64,000 bases of DNA from Paraclostridium hominis (GCF_014306135.1 NZ_JACRWD010000008.1:18474-82473); one strand, 5' to 3'; counted from the stretch's first letter, positions 17,230-26,929 are shown. Notes: generated by a model from the sequence alone, not told the origin. Translations and numbers: made by a program.

Positions 17230-20200
17230 ATGAACGATATTTTTATATCTCCTTTGCAAAATTCTAAAGAATATAAAGACATATTAAGTAACATAGAAAA
17301 TATTAAGGGAACACTACTTATAAATGGTTTATTACAACCTCAAAAACCAAATATAGTGTACTCTTTATTTAATGATTTAAAAAGACAGGTTTTATATATT
17401 GCTAATACTGATTTAGAAGCTAAAAAAGTATATGAAGATTTATATTTTTATATGAAAGATAAAGTTGATTATTTAAGTTCTCAAGATATATACTTTTATC
17501 ATTTAGATGCAAAGGATAGAAATGAAGAAGCTAGAAAGTTAAAAGTATTACTAAGGATGATAAGTAAAGAAAATACAGTTATAGTTACATCTGTTGAAGC
17601 TATTCTTAGTAAATATGTGCCAAAGGAAATTTTAAAAAAGAGTATATTCACTTATAAAATAGGTGATATCATCGATGTAGAAAATTTATCTAAAAAACTA
17701 GTTAATTTAGGATATGAAAGAGTATCTAAAATTGAAGGATTTGGACAATTTAGCATTAGAGGTGGAATAATAGATATATTTTCATTAGAGTATGATACTC
17801 CTATTCGTATAGAGTTATTTGATGATGAGATTGAATCGATAAGAACATTTGATGTATTTACTCAAAAATCTATAAAGAAGATAAAAAAATGTACAATAAC
17901 TCCATCAAGAGAGTATATATATCCAGAAAGTATAGATGAATCTGTAGAAAGAATTAAAAAAGATACTAATGATTTTACAGATGATGATGTACATAGAAAT
18001 ATTGAAAATGTAGCATCTTCAACATATTTCGAAGGTGTGGAAAATTATATAGATTATATGTATACGGATGAAAACAAAAGTATATTTACTTACTTAAAAG
18101 ATGATGCAATTATATTTGTAAATGATATTTCTAGATTAAAGGAAAGATGTGAAAACTATATATCTGAGTTTAAGGAGAATTATAAATTAAACTTAGAAAG
18201 AGGTTTAGCATTAAAGCAACAAGGTAATCTTTTATATCATTATTCTGATTTAGAATACTTAATTGATGGTAAAAAATTAATTTTAAATATGTTGTTAACT
18301 AAATCTATAAATGACTTTAGTGTGGCATCTATAGTTAATTTTGAAAGTAGAGAAGTTCCATCATTTAATGGGAAGTTAGATATTCTTGCAGAAGAATTAA
18401 ATAGATTGAAATATAATGGCCATAAAGTTGTTTTAGCTACAAATACTTATGATAGAGCTAAAAAGTTAAATAAAGAGCTTTTAAATCTAGGTATAGAAAG
18501 TGTTTTAACAAGAAAAAGAGATATAGAGATACACTCATCTCAAGTTGTTATAGTTGTGGGTAATATAACATCAGGATTCCAATATAAATCTATAAAATTT
18601 GATGTTATAACAGATAAAGAAATGATAGGTTCTAATAAAAGAGCTAAAACATCTAAATCTAAAAAATTTAATAAAGGTCAAAAAATAGAAACATTTTTAG
18701 ACCTGAATGTTGGAGATTATGTTGTTCATGAAAATAGTGGTGTTGGTAGGTATGTAGGTATAGATCAATTAACTGTAAATGGAGTTAAAAAAGACTATAT
18801 GAGAGTTGTTTACCAAGGTGGAGATAACCTGTATGTTCCAATAGATCAAATGGATAAAATTCAAAAGTTTATAGGAGCAGACACTGAAAAGGTAAAATTA
18901 AATAAGCTTGGAAGTAGCGAATGGGCAAAAGCAAAAGCTAAAGTAAAAAAAGAAATAGAAGATATGACCAAAGATTTAGTAGAACTATATGCTAAAAGAG
19001 AAAAGATAAAAGGATATAAATTCTCTAAAGATAAGTTATGGCAAAGTGAATTTGAAACTTTATTCCCATATCAAGAAACAGATGATCAATTAAAAGCTAT
19101 AGAAGAAACTAAAAAAGATATGGAATCAAATAAAGTAATGGATAGACTTATATGTGGAGATGTTGGATATGGAAAGACTGAAGTAGCTATAAGAGCTATT
19201 TTTAAAGCTTGTATGGATCAAAAACAAGTTGCTGTACTTGTTCCAACAACTATTCTTGCTCAGCAACATTATAACACTTTTAAATCAAGATTTGAAAATT
19301 ATCCAATAAGAGTTGAAGTTTTAAGTAGATTTAAAACTCCTAAAGAGCAAAAACAAATTATAGAGGATGCTAGAAAAGGTTTAGTAGATGTAATAATAGG
19401 TACTCATAGAATTATATCTAAAGATATAGAACTTCCTAATTTGGGATTAGTAGTTATTGATGAGGAGCAAAGATTTGGCGTAAAACACAAAGAATCTTTA
19501 AAGAAGATAAAATCTACAGTAGATGTATTAACATTATCAGCAACACCTATACCTAGAACTCTTCATATGTCACTAAGTGGAATAAGAGATATGAGTGTTA
19601 TAGAAGAACCTCCTCAAGAGAGATATCCAGTTATAACTTATGTTGTTGAAGGTAAAGAAAGTATAATACAAGATGAGATAGAAAGAGAAATAGCTAGAGG
19701 TGGACAGGTATTCTTTGTTTACAATAGAGTTGAAAGAATAGATGAAATGGCTAGTATGATACAAAGATTAGTTCCAGATGCAAAAATAGCAGTAGCACAT
19801 GGAAGGATGACAGGCAAGGAACTAGAAAATATAATATTAGGATTTTTAAATAAAGAGTATAATGTACTTGTTTGTACAACAATAATAGAAACAGGTATGG
19901 ATATATCAAATGCTAATACTATGATTGTATATGATGCAGATAAAATGGGATTAGCACAACTTTATCAATTAAGAGGAAGAGTTGGAAGAAGTAATAGGCA
20001 AGGTTATGCATATTTCATGTATGAAAAAGATAAAGTATTAAGTGAAATAGCAGAAAAAAGATTAAAGGCAATAAGAGAATTTACTGAATTTGGTTCAGGA
20101 TTTAAGATAGCTATGAGAGATTTAGAAATAAGAGGTGCGGGTAACATTTTAGGACCTCAACAACATGGACACATGGCAGTCATTGGATATGATTTATACG

Positions 20201-20631
20201 TAAAAATGCTAAATGATGCAATAAGAAAAGTTAAAGGTGAGGTAGTAGAAAAAGAAATAGATGTAGAAGTTGATTTACCTGTAAATGCATATATACCTGA
20301 TAGCTATATAGAAGATGAAATTATAAAAATTGAAATGTATAAAAAAATTGCATCTATAGAGAATGAAGAAGATATGAAGGATATAAAAGAAGAATTAGAA
20401 GATAGATTTTCAGATATACCTAAATCTGTTAATGCCCTAATATCTATAGCATACATGAAGACCTTATGCAAAAAGTTAGGTATAGAAAAAATTAGGATGT
20501 TAAAAGATGAAGTAATACTTCTTCCTTTAACAAGATATAGAACTAAGGAAAAAAATGGGTATAAGATAATAGATGAGTTAAAAAATATACTTGAACAAAT
20601 GTGTATGAGTAAAAATCAAAAAAATAATTAG
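17230..20631 (+). CDS. mfd: Transcription-repair coupling factor
   Basis: DNA translocase that removes stalled RNA polymerase and recruits UvrA to lesions. The 1133 residues are standard. The N-terminal UvrB-like domain includes GFGQFSIRGGIIDIFS. The RNA polymerase interaction domain follows (LDLNVGDYVVHENSGVGRYVG). Then come the helicase motifs: GDVGYGKTEVAIRA (Walker A), VIDEEQRFGVKHKE (motif II), LSATPIPRTLH, and QLRGRVGRS (motif VI). The C-terminal regulatory domain is complete. GGGGGG ribosome site. prsA-like follows at once. Confidence 0.98.
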   Translation: MNDIFISPLQNSKEYKDILSNIENIKGTLLINGLLQPQKPNIVYSLFNDLKRQVLYIANTDLEAKKVYEDLYFYMKDKVDYLSSQDIYFYHLDAKDRNEEARKLKVLLRMISKENTVIVTSVEAILSKYVPKEILKKSIFTYKIGDIIDVENLSKKLVNLGYERVSKIEGFGQFSIRGGIIDIFSLEYDTPIRIELFDDEIESIRTFDVFTQKSIKKIKKCTITPSREYIYPESIDESVERIKKDTNDFTDDDVHRNIENVASSTYFEGVENYIDYMYTDENKSIFTYLKDDAIIFVNDISRLKERCENYISEFKENYKLNLERGLALKQQGNLLYHYSDLEYLIDGKKLILNMLLTKSINDFSVASIVNFESREVPSFNGKLDILAEELNRLKYNGHKVVLATNTYDRAKKLNKELLNLGIESVLTRKRDIEIHSSQVVIVVGNITSGFQYKSIKFDVITDKEMIGSNKRAKTSKSKKFNKGQKIETFLDLNVGDYVVHENSGVGRYVGIDQLTVNGVKKDYMRVVYQGGDNLYVPIDQMDKIQKFIGADTEKVKLNKLGSSEWAKAKAKVKKEIEDMTKDLVELYAKREKIKGYKFSKDKLWQSEFETLFPYQETDDQLKAIEETKKDMESNKVMDRLICGDVGYGKTEVAIRAIFKACMDQKQVAVLVPTTILAQQHYNTFKSRFENYPIRVEVLSRFKTPKEQKQIIEDARKGLVDVIIGTHRIISKDIELPNLGLVVIDEEQRFGVKHKESLKKIKSTVDVLTLSATPIPRTLHMSLSGIRDMSVIEEPPQERYPVITYVVEGKESIIQDEIEREIARGGQVFFVYNRVERIDEMASMIQRLVPDAKIAVAHGRMTGKELENIILGFLNKEYNVLVCTTIIETGMDISNANTMIVYDADKMGLAQLYQLRGRVGRSNRQGYAYFMYEKDKVLSEIAEKRLKAIREFTEFGSGFKIAMRDLEIRGAGNILGPQQHGHMAVIGYDLYVKMLNDAIRKVKGEVVEKEIDVEVDLPVNAYIPDSYIEDEIIKIEMYKKIASIENEEDMKDIKEELEDRFSDIPKSVNALISIAYMKTLCKKLGIEKIRMLKDEVILLPLTRYRTKEKNGYKIIDELKNILEQMCMSKNQKNN

Positions 20632-20645
20632 AAAGGGTGATTAAA

Positions 20646-21641
20646 GTGAAAAAAATAGTATCATTGCTAATGGTAATTATGTTAGGAATAGGTATGACTG
20701 CTTGTGGATCAAAAAAACCTGTGGCAGTTGTAAACGGAGTAGATATATCTGCAGATGACTTTAAGAAAACTGTTGCTACTTATAAAGAATCTATTTCAAA
20801 AATGTATGGTAAAGATTTATGGGATCAAGAAATAAAAAAAGGTGTAAAATACAAGGATGAAATGAAAAAAGCTATTTTACAACAAATGATACAAGAACAA
20901 GTAGTTTATCAAGAGGCTAAGAAAGAGAAGTTAGAAGCTAAGCAATCAGAAGTAGATAAACAATTTAAGCAATTAAAAGAAAGTATAAAAAAAGATAAAG
21001 ACTATGAAAAATTCCTTAAAGATAATGATATTGATGATGAATTTTTAAAATCTCAGTTAACTAAAGATATAACAATACAAAATTTTAAAAATAATTTTGA
21101 TAAGAATACTAAAATAACTGAAGCAGAAATGAAAAAATATTATGAGGAAAATAAAAATAATTATGTAGATGATGAGGTGAAAGCATCTCATATATTAATA
21201 TCAACAGTAGATCAAAAAACTAATAAGCCATTTTCTGAAGAAAAGAAAAAAGAAGCTAAGAAAAAAGCAGAGGAAGTGTATAAAAAGGTTAAAGCTGGAG
21301 ATGATTTTTCTAAATTAGCTAAAGAATATTCTGATGATAAAAGTTCTGCAGTTAATGGAGGAGATTTAGGATTTTTCTCAAAAGGTCAAATGGTTCCAGA
21401 ATTTGAAAAAGCTGCATTTGGAATGGACAAAGGTGAAATATCTGATATAGTTGAATCTCAATTTGGATATCATATAATAAAAGTTACTGATAAAAAATAC
21501 AAAGAATATACTTTTGATGAAGTGAAAAACAATATAAAACAAAACTTATTATATAAAAAATATACTGAGAAAGTTAATGAATTAGTTAAAAAAGCTAAAA
21601 TAGAAAAAAATGAAGAAGAAGCTTTAAAGATTAATGCATAA
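20646..21641 (+). CDS. prsA: Peptidyl-prolyl isomerase lipoprotein, PrsA-like foldase
   Basis: Membrane-anchored foldase for secreted proteins. It has a signal peptide with lipobox-like MTAC, so Cys 20 should be lipidated. A SurA/PrsA N-terminal helical domain follows, then a parvulin (rotamase) domain with ASHILIST and GGDLGFFSKGQMVPEFEKAAF, then a Lys-rich C-terminus. GTG at 20646 was preferred over GTG at 20637, which overlaps the AAAGGG ribosome site. 331 residues. The mfd-prsA-spoVT order is also that of C. difficile. Confidence 0.92.
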   Translation: MKKIVSLLMVIMLGIGMTACGSKKPVAVVNGVDISADDFKKTVATYKESISKMYGKDLWDQEIKKGVKYKDEMKKAILQQMIQEQVVYQEAKKEKLEAKQSEVDKQFKQLKESIKKDKDYEKFLKDNDIDDEFLKSQLTKDITIQNFKNNFDKNTKITEAEMKKYYEENKNNYVDDEVKASHILISTVDQKTNKPFSEEKKKEAKKKAEEVYKKVKAGDDFSKLAKEYSDDKSSAVNGGDLGFFSKGQMVPEFEKAAFGMDKGEISDIVESQFGYHIIKVTDKKYKEYTFDEVKNNIKQNLLYKKYTEKVNELVKKAKIEKNEEEALKINA

Positions 21642-21642
21642 G

Positions 21643-21680
21643 AAAAACCTATACCATTTGGAATGGTATAGGTTTTTTTG
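21643..21680 (+). terminator. Strong intrinsic terminator after prsA
   Basis: An 11-bp stem (21648-21658 with 21662-21672), flanked by an A-run on the left and seven Ts on the right. Confidence 0.93.
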
Positions 21681-21742
21681 CATATTTTTCTTGGCATTGG
21701 TAAAAATAAACTCAAAGTTACTAATGGAGGTATTAATCTGAT

Positions 21743-22282
21743 ATGAGAGCTACAGGAATAGTTAGAAGAATAGATGACCTTGGAAGAGTTGTTATTCCAA
21801 AGGAAATAAGAAAGACATTAAGAATCAGAGAAGGAGATCCTTTAGAGATCTTTACTGCAAAAGATGGTGAAGTTATATTAAAAAAATATTCTCCAATAGG
21901 AGAATTAAATGAATTTTCACAAGAGTATGCAGAAACATTAGGTGAAACACTTGGACATGGAGTTATAGTAACAGATTTAGATTCAATAATAGCTGTATCT
22001 AAATTACCTAAAAAAGATTATAAAGAGAAAAGCATAAGTAAAGAATTAGAAGAGCTTATAGAAAATAGAGTATCTAATCATGTTAAAGATAATAAATTAA
22101 TATCTTTACACAGAGATGATTCAATGGATTATAAATCACAAATAATAATCCCTATAATAAGTTCTTCGGGTGATTGTATAGGATCTATATGCTTAGTAGC
22201 TAAAGAAGCGTCAGGGCTAAGTGAAAGTGATGAAAAGTTATTGAAGGTAGCAGCTAATTTTTTAGGTAAGCAAGTTCAATAA
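21743..22282 (+). CDS. spoVT: Stage V sporulation regulator SpoVT (copy 1)
   Basis: AbrB-family regulator that acts with sigma-G in the forespore. It is 179 residues. The swapped-hairpin DNA-binding domain at 1-52 reads MRATGIVRRIDDLGRVVIPK; a C-terminal GAF-like domain follows, starting around HGVIVTDLDSIIAVSK. The length and ending FLGKQVQ are typical. The ribosome site GGAGG lies somewhat far from the ATG (about 12 bases). A close paralog follows 131 bases downstream. It has its own terminator, so the two copies can be expressed separately. Confidence 0.93.
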   Translation: MRATGIVRRIDDLGRVVIPKEIRKTLRIREGDPLEIFTAKDGEVILKKYSPIGELNEFSQEYAETLGETLGHGVIVTDLDSIIAVSKLPKKDYKEKSISKELEELIENRVSNHVKDNKLISLHRDDSMDYKSQIIIPIISSSGDCIGSICLVAKEASGLSESDEKLLKVAANFLGKQVQ

Positions 22283-22291
22283 TATAAACTG

Positions 22292-22320
22292 GACTCATAA
22301 TGGAATTATGAGTCTTTTTA
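22292..22320 (+). terminator. Intrinsic terminator between the two spoVT copies
   Basis: A 10-bp stem (22292-22301 with 22305-22314), 3-base loop GGA and a run of five Ts. Confidence 0.9.
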
Positions 22321-22413
22321 GCATTAATTGGTAATTACTCTAAATTATTGAAATTAGTGGAGTTTATATGATATATTATTGTCTATTACATGACATTAAA
22401 AGGAGGAGATCCT

Positions 22414-22980
22414 ATGAGTAAATTAAAAGATTCATCTAGTATGAAAGCTACGGGGATAGTTAGAAGAATCGATGATCTTGGAAGAGTGGTTATTCCCAAA
22501 GAGGTAAGAAAGACATTAAGGATTAGAGAAGGAGATCCTTTAGAAATTTTTACTGCAAATGATGGTGAAGTAATATTAAAAAAATATTCTCAAATAGGAG
22601 AGCTTAATGAATTTTCACAAGAGTATGCAGAAGCTTTAGGGGAAACACTTGGTCATGGAGTTATAGTAACAGATTTAGATTCAATAATAGCTGTATCTAA
22701 ATTACCTAATAAATACTATAAGAAAAAAAGTATAAGTAAAGAATTGGAATCTCTTATGAAAAAAAGAGAATCTATTCATGTTAAAGATAATAAATTAGTA
22801 TGTTTAAGTGAAGATGATCCTATGAACTATACATCTCAAATAATAATGCCAATAATAAGTTTTTCAGGTGATTGTATAGGATCTATATGTCTAGTATCTA
22901 AAGACAAAGTAGAATTAAATGAAAGTGATGAAAAAATCCTAAAAGTAGCAGCTAATTTTTTAGGAAAACAAGTTCAATAA
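22414..22980 (+). CDS. SpoVT paralog (copy 2)
   Basis: A second full-length SpoVT-type AbrB regulator, 188 residues. Compared with copy 1 it has a nine-residue N-terminal extension (MSKLKDSSS) before MKATGIVRRIDDLGRVVIPK. By eye about 30 of 179 aligned residues differ. The DNA-binding half is nearly identical; changes concentrate at 92-130 and 150-160 in the GAF-like domain. The ATG at 22414 has a perfect AAAGGAGGAG ribosome site, better than that of copy 1. This is a tandem duplication with divergence of the sensing domain. Which copy carries the classical role is unknown. Confidence 0.9.
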   Translation: MSKLKDSSSMKATGIVRRIDDLGRVVIPKEVRKTLRIREGDPLEIFTANDGEVILKKYSQIGELNEFSQEYAEALGETLGHGVIVTDLDSIIAVSKLPNKYYKKKSISKELESLMKKRESIHVKDNKLVCLSEDDPMNYTSQIIMPIISFSGDCIGSICLVSKDKVELNESDEKILKVAANFLGKQVQ

Positions 22981-22982
22981 TT

Positions 22983-23020
22983 TTTAAAAGACCCACATTT
23001 GTTAGGGTCTTTTAAAGTTT
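22983..23020 (+). terminator. Intrinsic terminator after spoVT copy 2
   Basis: A 12-bp perfect stem (22983-22994 with 23005-23016) with a 10-base loop and Ts in the right arm. Confidence 0.8.
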
Positions 23021-23098
23021 ATATGGTAATATATTGAATCCATAATAGCATATATGTTATATTAGAATTTGTTATATAACATGATATGGGGGGTATTT

Positions 23099-24724
23099 AT
23101 GGGTAATAATAATGGGAAAGATTCGTTCTTGAAAGGGGCTTTGATACTGGGGTTAGCAGGAATACTTGTTAAGATAATTGGAGCATTTTTTAGGATACCT
23201 CTGGGGAATTTAATTGGTGCAGAGGGTATGGGTTATTACCAAGCGGCATATCCTGTGTACACTTTGTTTTTAACTTTGGCAACAGCGGGATTTCCAACAG
23301 CTTTAGCTAAGTTAGTATCGGAAAAGATGGCTATAGGAGATTATAAGGGAGCACATAAGGTATTTAAGGTATCTTATTCCGTATTAGCTATAACTGGTTT
23401 TATAGCATTTTGTATATTTTTCTTTGGAGCAGATTTTATAGTAAATGATATAATGGAAAATCCGGGAGCGAAATATGCTATGCTAGCAATATCACCGGCT
23501 CTTTTATTTGTTCCAGTGATGTCTTCTTATAGAGGATATTTCCAAGGAAGAAGGGAAATGACTCAAATAGCTATTTCTCAAATAAGTGAACAACTTTTTA
23601 GAGTAGTTTTAGGGATAACTCTTGCATACTTTCTTATGTATAAGTGGGGTGCAAACCCTGGGCCAGAACAAGGTGCAGCAGGAGCGATAATGGGTGCTAC
23701 TATAGGTGCTATAGCATCAATTATATATTTAATAATTGCTTATTTAGTTAAATTAAAAACTATAAAAAGAGAAATAAAAATAAGTAAAAAATTTAAAGAA
23801 GAAAGTATAGCTAGAATATTGAAAAAGTTACTGGTAGTAGCTGTTCCTATAACTATAGGAGCGTCTGTTATGCCACTTGTAAATATGATAGATAACGTTA
23901 TTGTTATAAGACGGTTAATTGAAGCTGGATTTACTCAAACTCAAGCAAATGTAATGTTTGGACAATTAACTGGAATGGCTATGGCTATAATCAACTTACC
24001 ATCTGTTATAACTGTAGCTATGAGTATGAGCTTAGTTCCGACTATATCTCAAGCTTATGCAGTAGGAAATAGGATTAAAGCAATAAAAGAAACTAAGAGT
24101 GCTATAAAGATAACGCTAATGATTGTTTTACCAGCAGCCTTTGGAATAGCATCATTAGCACATCCTATAATGAAACTTTTATATCCTGGAGAACCAGCTA
24201 CAGTAGGGACTATACTATTAGTTCTTGCTCCTTGTATAGTATTTTTAGGATTAATACAAAGTTTAAATGGGATACTTCAAGGTATGGGAAAACCAATGGT
24301 TCCAGTGATATGTTTGGTTATAGGCATGGTATTTAAAGTAGTTATAAGTTATACATTGACAGCTATACCACAAATAAATGTTATAGGTTCTGCATTAGGG
24401 ACTTTAACAGCTTATTTTGTAGCTAGTATGCTTGAATTAATTTACATAAAAAAGGCAATGAAAATGAAGTTGTCGAAGATGGAATTTTTTATAAAGCCGT
24501 TGTTAATAGTAATTACTATGTTTATAGTGGTTAAGTTAAGTTTTACATTTATAATAGGAATATTAGGTAATACTTTATCTACTATACTAGCCATAGCAAT
24601 TGGAGCGATAGTTTATATATTGGCTACATTTACTTTAGGTGGTATAAAGAAAGAAGAATTATTAAGTATGCCTAAAGGAGATAAAGTATATAAAGTTCTT
24701 AGAAAATTAAAAATTATGAAGTAA
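23099..24724 (+). CDS. MOP-superfamily flippase (YabM/SpoVB/MurJ-like)
   Basis: Integral membrane transporter of the polysaccharide/lipid II flippase superfamily. The 541 residues have about 14 hydrophobic segments with the family's start (SFLKGALILGLAGILVKIIGAFFRIPLGNLIGAEGMGYYQ region) and VPVMSSYRGYFQGRREM. Its place between spoVT and yabN/mazG is that of yabM in Bacillus and of the SpoVB-like protein in clostridia, so a role in moving wall or cortex precursors is likely but unproven. ATG 23099 follows GGGGGG; an earlier TTG lacks a ribosome site. Confidence 0.88.
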   Translation: MGNNNGKDSFLKGALILGLAGILVKIIGAFFRIPLGNLIGAEGMGYYQAAYPVYTLFLTLATAGFPTALAKLVSEKMAIGDYKGAHKVFKVSYSVLAITGFIAFCIFFFGADFIVNDIMENPGAKYAMLAISPALLFVPVMSSYRGYFQGRREMTQIAISQISEQLFRVVLGITLAYFLMYKWGANPGPEQGAAGAIMGATIGAIASIIYLIIAYLVKLKTIKREIKISKKFKEESIARILKKLLVVAVPITIGASVMPLVNMIDNVIVIRRLIEAGFTQTQANVMFGQLTGMAMAIINLPSVITVAMSMSLVPTISQAYAVGNRIKAIKETKSAIKITLMIVLPAAFGIASLAHPIMKLLYPGEPATVGTILLVLAPCIVFLGLIQSLNGILQGMGKPMVPVICLVIGMVFKVVISYTLTAIPQINVIGSALGTLTAYFVASMLELIYIKKAMKMKLSKMEFFIKPLLIVITMFIVVKLSFTFIIGILGNTLSTILAIAIGAIVYILATFTLGGIKKEELLSMPKGDKVYKVLRKLKIMK

Positions 24725-24743
24725 TATATGTATACATATATGC

Positions 24744-24786
24744 AAATAAAGGAAATACTTATATAGGGTAATTTCCTTTATTTTTA
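24744..24786 (+). terminator. Intrinsic terminator after flippase gene
   Basis: A 13-bp stem (24744-24756 with 24771-24783), 14-base loop, T-run to 24785. Confidence 0.85.
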
Positions 24787-24807
24787 CAACAAGAAGGAGC
24801 TTTTTAT

Positions 24808-26259
24808 ATGGGAAAAATAACTATAGTAGGTCTTGGACCTGGAGAATATTCTTTAATAAGTAAAGGTGCTTTAGATGCCTTAAAAAATAATTCTAGAATA
24901 TTTTTAAGAACAGAAAAACATCCTATAATGGATAAGTTAAAAGATGAAATAAAATACACATCATTAGATTATTTTTACAATGAAGATGAAGATTTTGAGA
25001 ATGTCTATAATAAAATATCTAATTTTATCATAGAAGAATCTAATAAAGGAGATCTTGTGTATGTAGTTCCTGGGCATCCTAGGGTCGCAGAAAAGACTGT
25101 AAGTATTATTAGTAGCATTGCCAATACAAAGGGTATAGAGGTAGATACAATAGCTTCTATGAGCTTTGTAGATGCTATGTTTAACTACTTAGAAGTTGAT
25201 CCGTCAGAAGGATTTAAATTAGTTGATGCATTTGAGATTGAAAATAGCTATATAGATACGAATACTAGCATGATAATAACTCAAATTTATGATAGATTTA
25301 TAGCTTCAAACGTAAAATTATCACTTATGGAGTATTATGATGATGAGCAAGAAGTATGTATAGTAAAAGCAGCAGGTGTTAAAAATCTAGAAAGTAAGAA
25401 ATATGTTAAGTTATATGAATTAGATAGAAATGAAAATGATTTTGACTATCTTACTAGCTTATATATACCAAAGTCTGAGAAGATTACGTATAATAAAGTA
25501 AAAGATTTAGAAGATATAGTGGAGAGATTAAGAGGTAAAGATGGATGCGAATGGGATCAAAAGCAAACTCATAAATCTCTTAAAGCTCATATAATTGAAG
25601 AAGCTTATGAATTAGCACAAGCTATAGACAATGATGATATTGACGAGATGATAGAAGAATTAGGAGATATATTACTACACGTAGTGTTCCATTCTCAAAT
25701 AGGTAAAGAAGAAGGATATTTTGATTTAAAGGAAGTAATAAAAACAGTTTGTGAAAAATTAGTATTTAGACATCCTCATGTATTTAAAAATGAAACTGTA
25801 GACATGAATACATATGACAAAAAATGGGAAGATTTAAAAAAGGAAGAAAAAGGTGAAACTACAATAACAGAAGGTTTAAGAAGAATTCCACCTAGTTTAC
25901 CAGCTTTAACAAAAGCTAAAAAAGTACAGTATAAGGCAGCTTTAGTAGGGTTTGACTGGGATAATATAGAAGATGTATTTAAAAAAATTGTAGAAGAATA
26001 TAAAGAATTACTTGACGAACACAAACAAGGAAATATAAAATACATAAAGGAAGAACTAGGAGATTTACTATTCTCAATAGTCAACCTTGCTAGATTTTTA
26101 GATATAAATCCAGAAGAAGCATTGAATCTAACTACTGAAAAATTCATAAATAGATTTGAGTTTATAGAAAATAGTGCTATAAGTTTAAATAAGAATTTAG
26201 AAGATATGACATTAGAAGAAATGGATGATTTATGGAATGAATCCAAAAATAAGCAGTAA
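24808..26259 (+). CDS. mazG: YabN-type fusion: tetrapyrrole methylase-like domain plus MazG nucleotide pyrophosphohydrolase
   Basis: Fusion protein of 483 residues. The N-terminal half resembles SAM-dependent tetrapyrrole methylases (ITIVGLGPGEYSLISKGALD at the start, VVPGHPRVAEKT). The C-terminal half is MazG, with LRGKDGCEWDQKQTHKSLK, then the metal-binding EEAYELAQAI and EELGDILLHVVFHSQIG motifs and a second MazG-like repeat containing KEELGDLLFSIVNLARF. MazG hydrolyses NTPs, including aberrant or signalling nucleotides; the methylase-like part has no established substrate. Conserved next to yabM and hup/yabO in Firmicutes. Confidence 0.93.
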   Translation: MGKITIVGLGPGEYSLISKGALDALKNNSRIFLRTEKHPIMDKLKDEIKYTSLDYFYNEDEDFENVYNKISNFIIEESNKGDLVYVVPGHPRVAEKTVSIISSIANTKGIEVDTIASMSFVDAMFNYLEVDPSEGFKLVDAFEIENSYIDTNTSMIITQIYDRFIASNVKLSLMEYYDDEQEVCIVKAAGVKNLESKKYVKLYELDRNENDFDYLTSLYIPKSEKITYNKVKDLEDIVERLRGKDGCEWDQKQTHKSLKAHIIEEAYELAQAIDNDDIDEMIEELGDILLHVVFHSQIGKEEGYFDLKEVIKTVCEKLVFRHPHVFKNETVDMNTYDKKWEDLKKEEKGETTITEGLRRIPPSLPALTKAKKVQYKAALVGFDWDNIEDVFKKIVEEYKELLDEHKQGNIKYIKEELGDLLFSIVNLARFLDINPEEALNLTTEKFINRFEFIENSAISLNKNLEDMTLEEMDDLWNESKNKQ

Positions 26260-26283
26260 ATAAAAGGTATTTCGTTAAAAATC

Positions 26284-26321
26284 TAGAATTTTATTTAATA
26301 TCTAGTATAAAATTCTATAAT
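26284..26321 (+). promoter_or_regulatory. Inverted repeat and TATAAT upstream of hup
   Basis: A perfect 10-bp inverted repeat (26284-26293 with 26308-26317) ends in an overlapping TATAAT at 26316-26321, about 25 bases before the hup start. It could be a weak terminator for mazG or an operator over the hup promoter; no clear -35 is seen. Confidence 0.4.
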
Positions 26322-26345
26322 ATAAACTTTTAGGAGGTAAGAACC

Positions 26346-26624
26346 GTGAACAAAGCTGAATTAGTAGCAAAAATGGCAGAAAAAAGTGAATTAACAAAGA
26401 AGGAAGCGGAAGCAGCATTAAATGCTTTCATGAAGTCTGTAGAAGAAGCATTAGTAGAAGGTGAAAAAGTTCAATTAGTAGGATTTGGAACTTTCGAAAC
26501 TAGAGAAAGAGCAGCAAGACAAGGAAGAAACCCAAGAAACCCAGAAGAAGTTATAGATATACCAGCTTCTAAAGCGCCAGTTTTCAAAGCTGGAAAAGGA
26601 TTAAAAGATATAATAAATGGATAA
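26346..26624 (+). CDS. hup: HU family DNA-binding protein
   Basis: Small histone-like nucleoid protein of 92 residues that bends and compacts DNA. It starts MNKAELVAKMAEKSELTKKE and carries the family signature VGFGTFETRERAARQGRNP in the beta-arm region, where the Pro at the arm tip intercalates DNA. GTG start with AGGAGGTAAGAACC upstream. A terminator separates it from rqcP. Confidence 0.98.
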   Translation: MNKAELVAKMAEKSELTKKEAEAALNAFMKSVEEALVEGEKVQLVGFGTFETRERAARQGRNPRNPEEVIDIPASKAPVFKAGKGLKDIING

Positions 26625-26638
26625 TTTTATTTATATTT

Positions 26639-26665
26639 AAAAGTGTGGATATTCCACACTTTTTG
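26639..26665 (+). terminator. Intrinsic terminator after hup
   Basis: A 10-bp stem (26639-26648 with 26654-26663), 5-base loop, Ts to 26664. It lies only about 8 bases before the next ribosome site, so some read-through into rqcP is plausible. Confidence 0.85.
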
Positions 26666-26686
26666 TGTATAAGGAGGATTAAAAAT

Positions 26687-26929
26687 ATGAGATTAGATAA
26701 ATTCTTAAAAGTTTCAAGAATCATAAAAAGAAGAACAGTTGCTAAAGAAGCTTGTGATAAAGGTATTGTAACTATAAACGGAAAAGTAGCAAAATCATCA
26801 TCAGAAGTAAATGTAGGAGATTTACTTGAAATTCAATTTGGTGAGAAACTAATGAAATTTAAGATAAGAGAAATAAAAGAGCATGTATTAAAAAATGATG
26901 CGAAAGAAATGTTCGAGATAATAGAATAA
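26687..26929 (+). CDS. rqcP: S4-domain RNA-binding protein RqcP (YabO/Hsp15 type)
   Basis: Binds stalled 50S subunits and assists RqcH in adding Ala tails during ribosome-associated quality control. The 80 residues consist almost wholly of an S4 domain: MRLDKFLKVSRIIKRRTVAK, then GIVTINGKVAKSSSEVNVGD. The ATG at 26687 follows AAGGAGG; upstream frame extension is not supported by a ribosome site. The neighbours mazG, hup, yabP, yabQ and divIC give the standard Firmicute order. Confidence 0.93.
   Translation: MRLDKFLKVSRIIKRRTVAKEACDKGIVTINGKVAKSSSEVNVGDLLEIQFGEKLMKFKIREIKEHVLKNDAKEMFEIIE

Noticed and set aside
21743..22980. The two spoVT genes as an assembly artefact.
   Set aside because: They differ at about 30 residues, in spacing, ribosome site and N-terminal extension, so they are real diverged copies.
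25776..26246. Long open frame of 156 codons on the - strand inside mazG.
   Set aside because: It lies antisense to a well-conserved gene, is Ser/Phe-rich as expected from an antisense AT-rich frame, and lacks a ribosome site.
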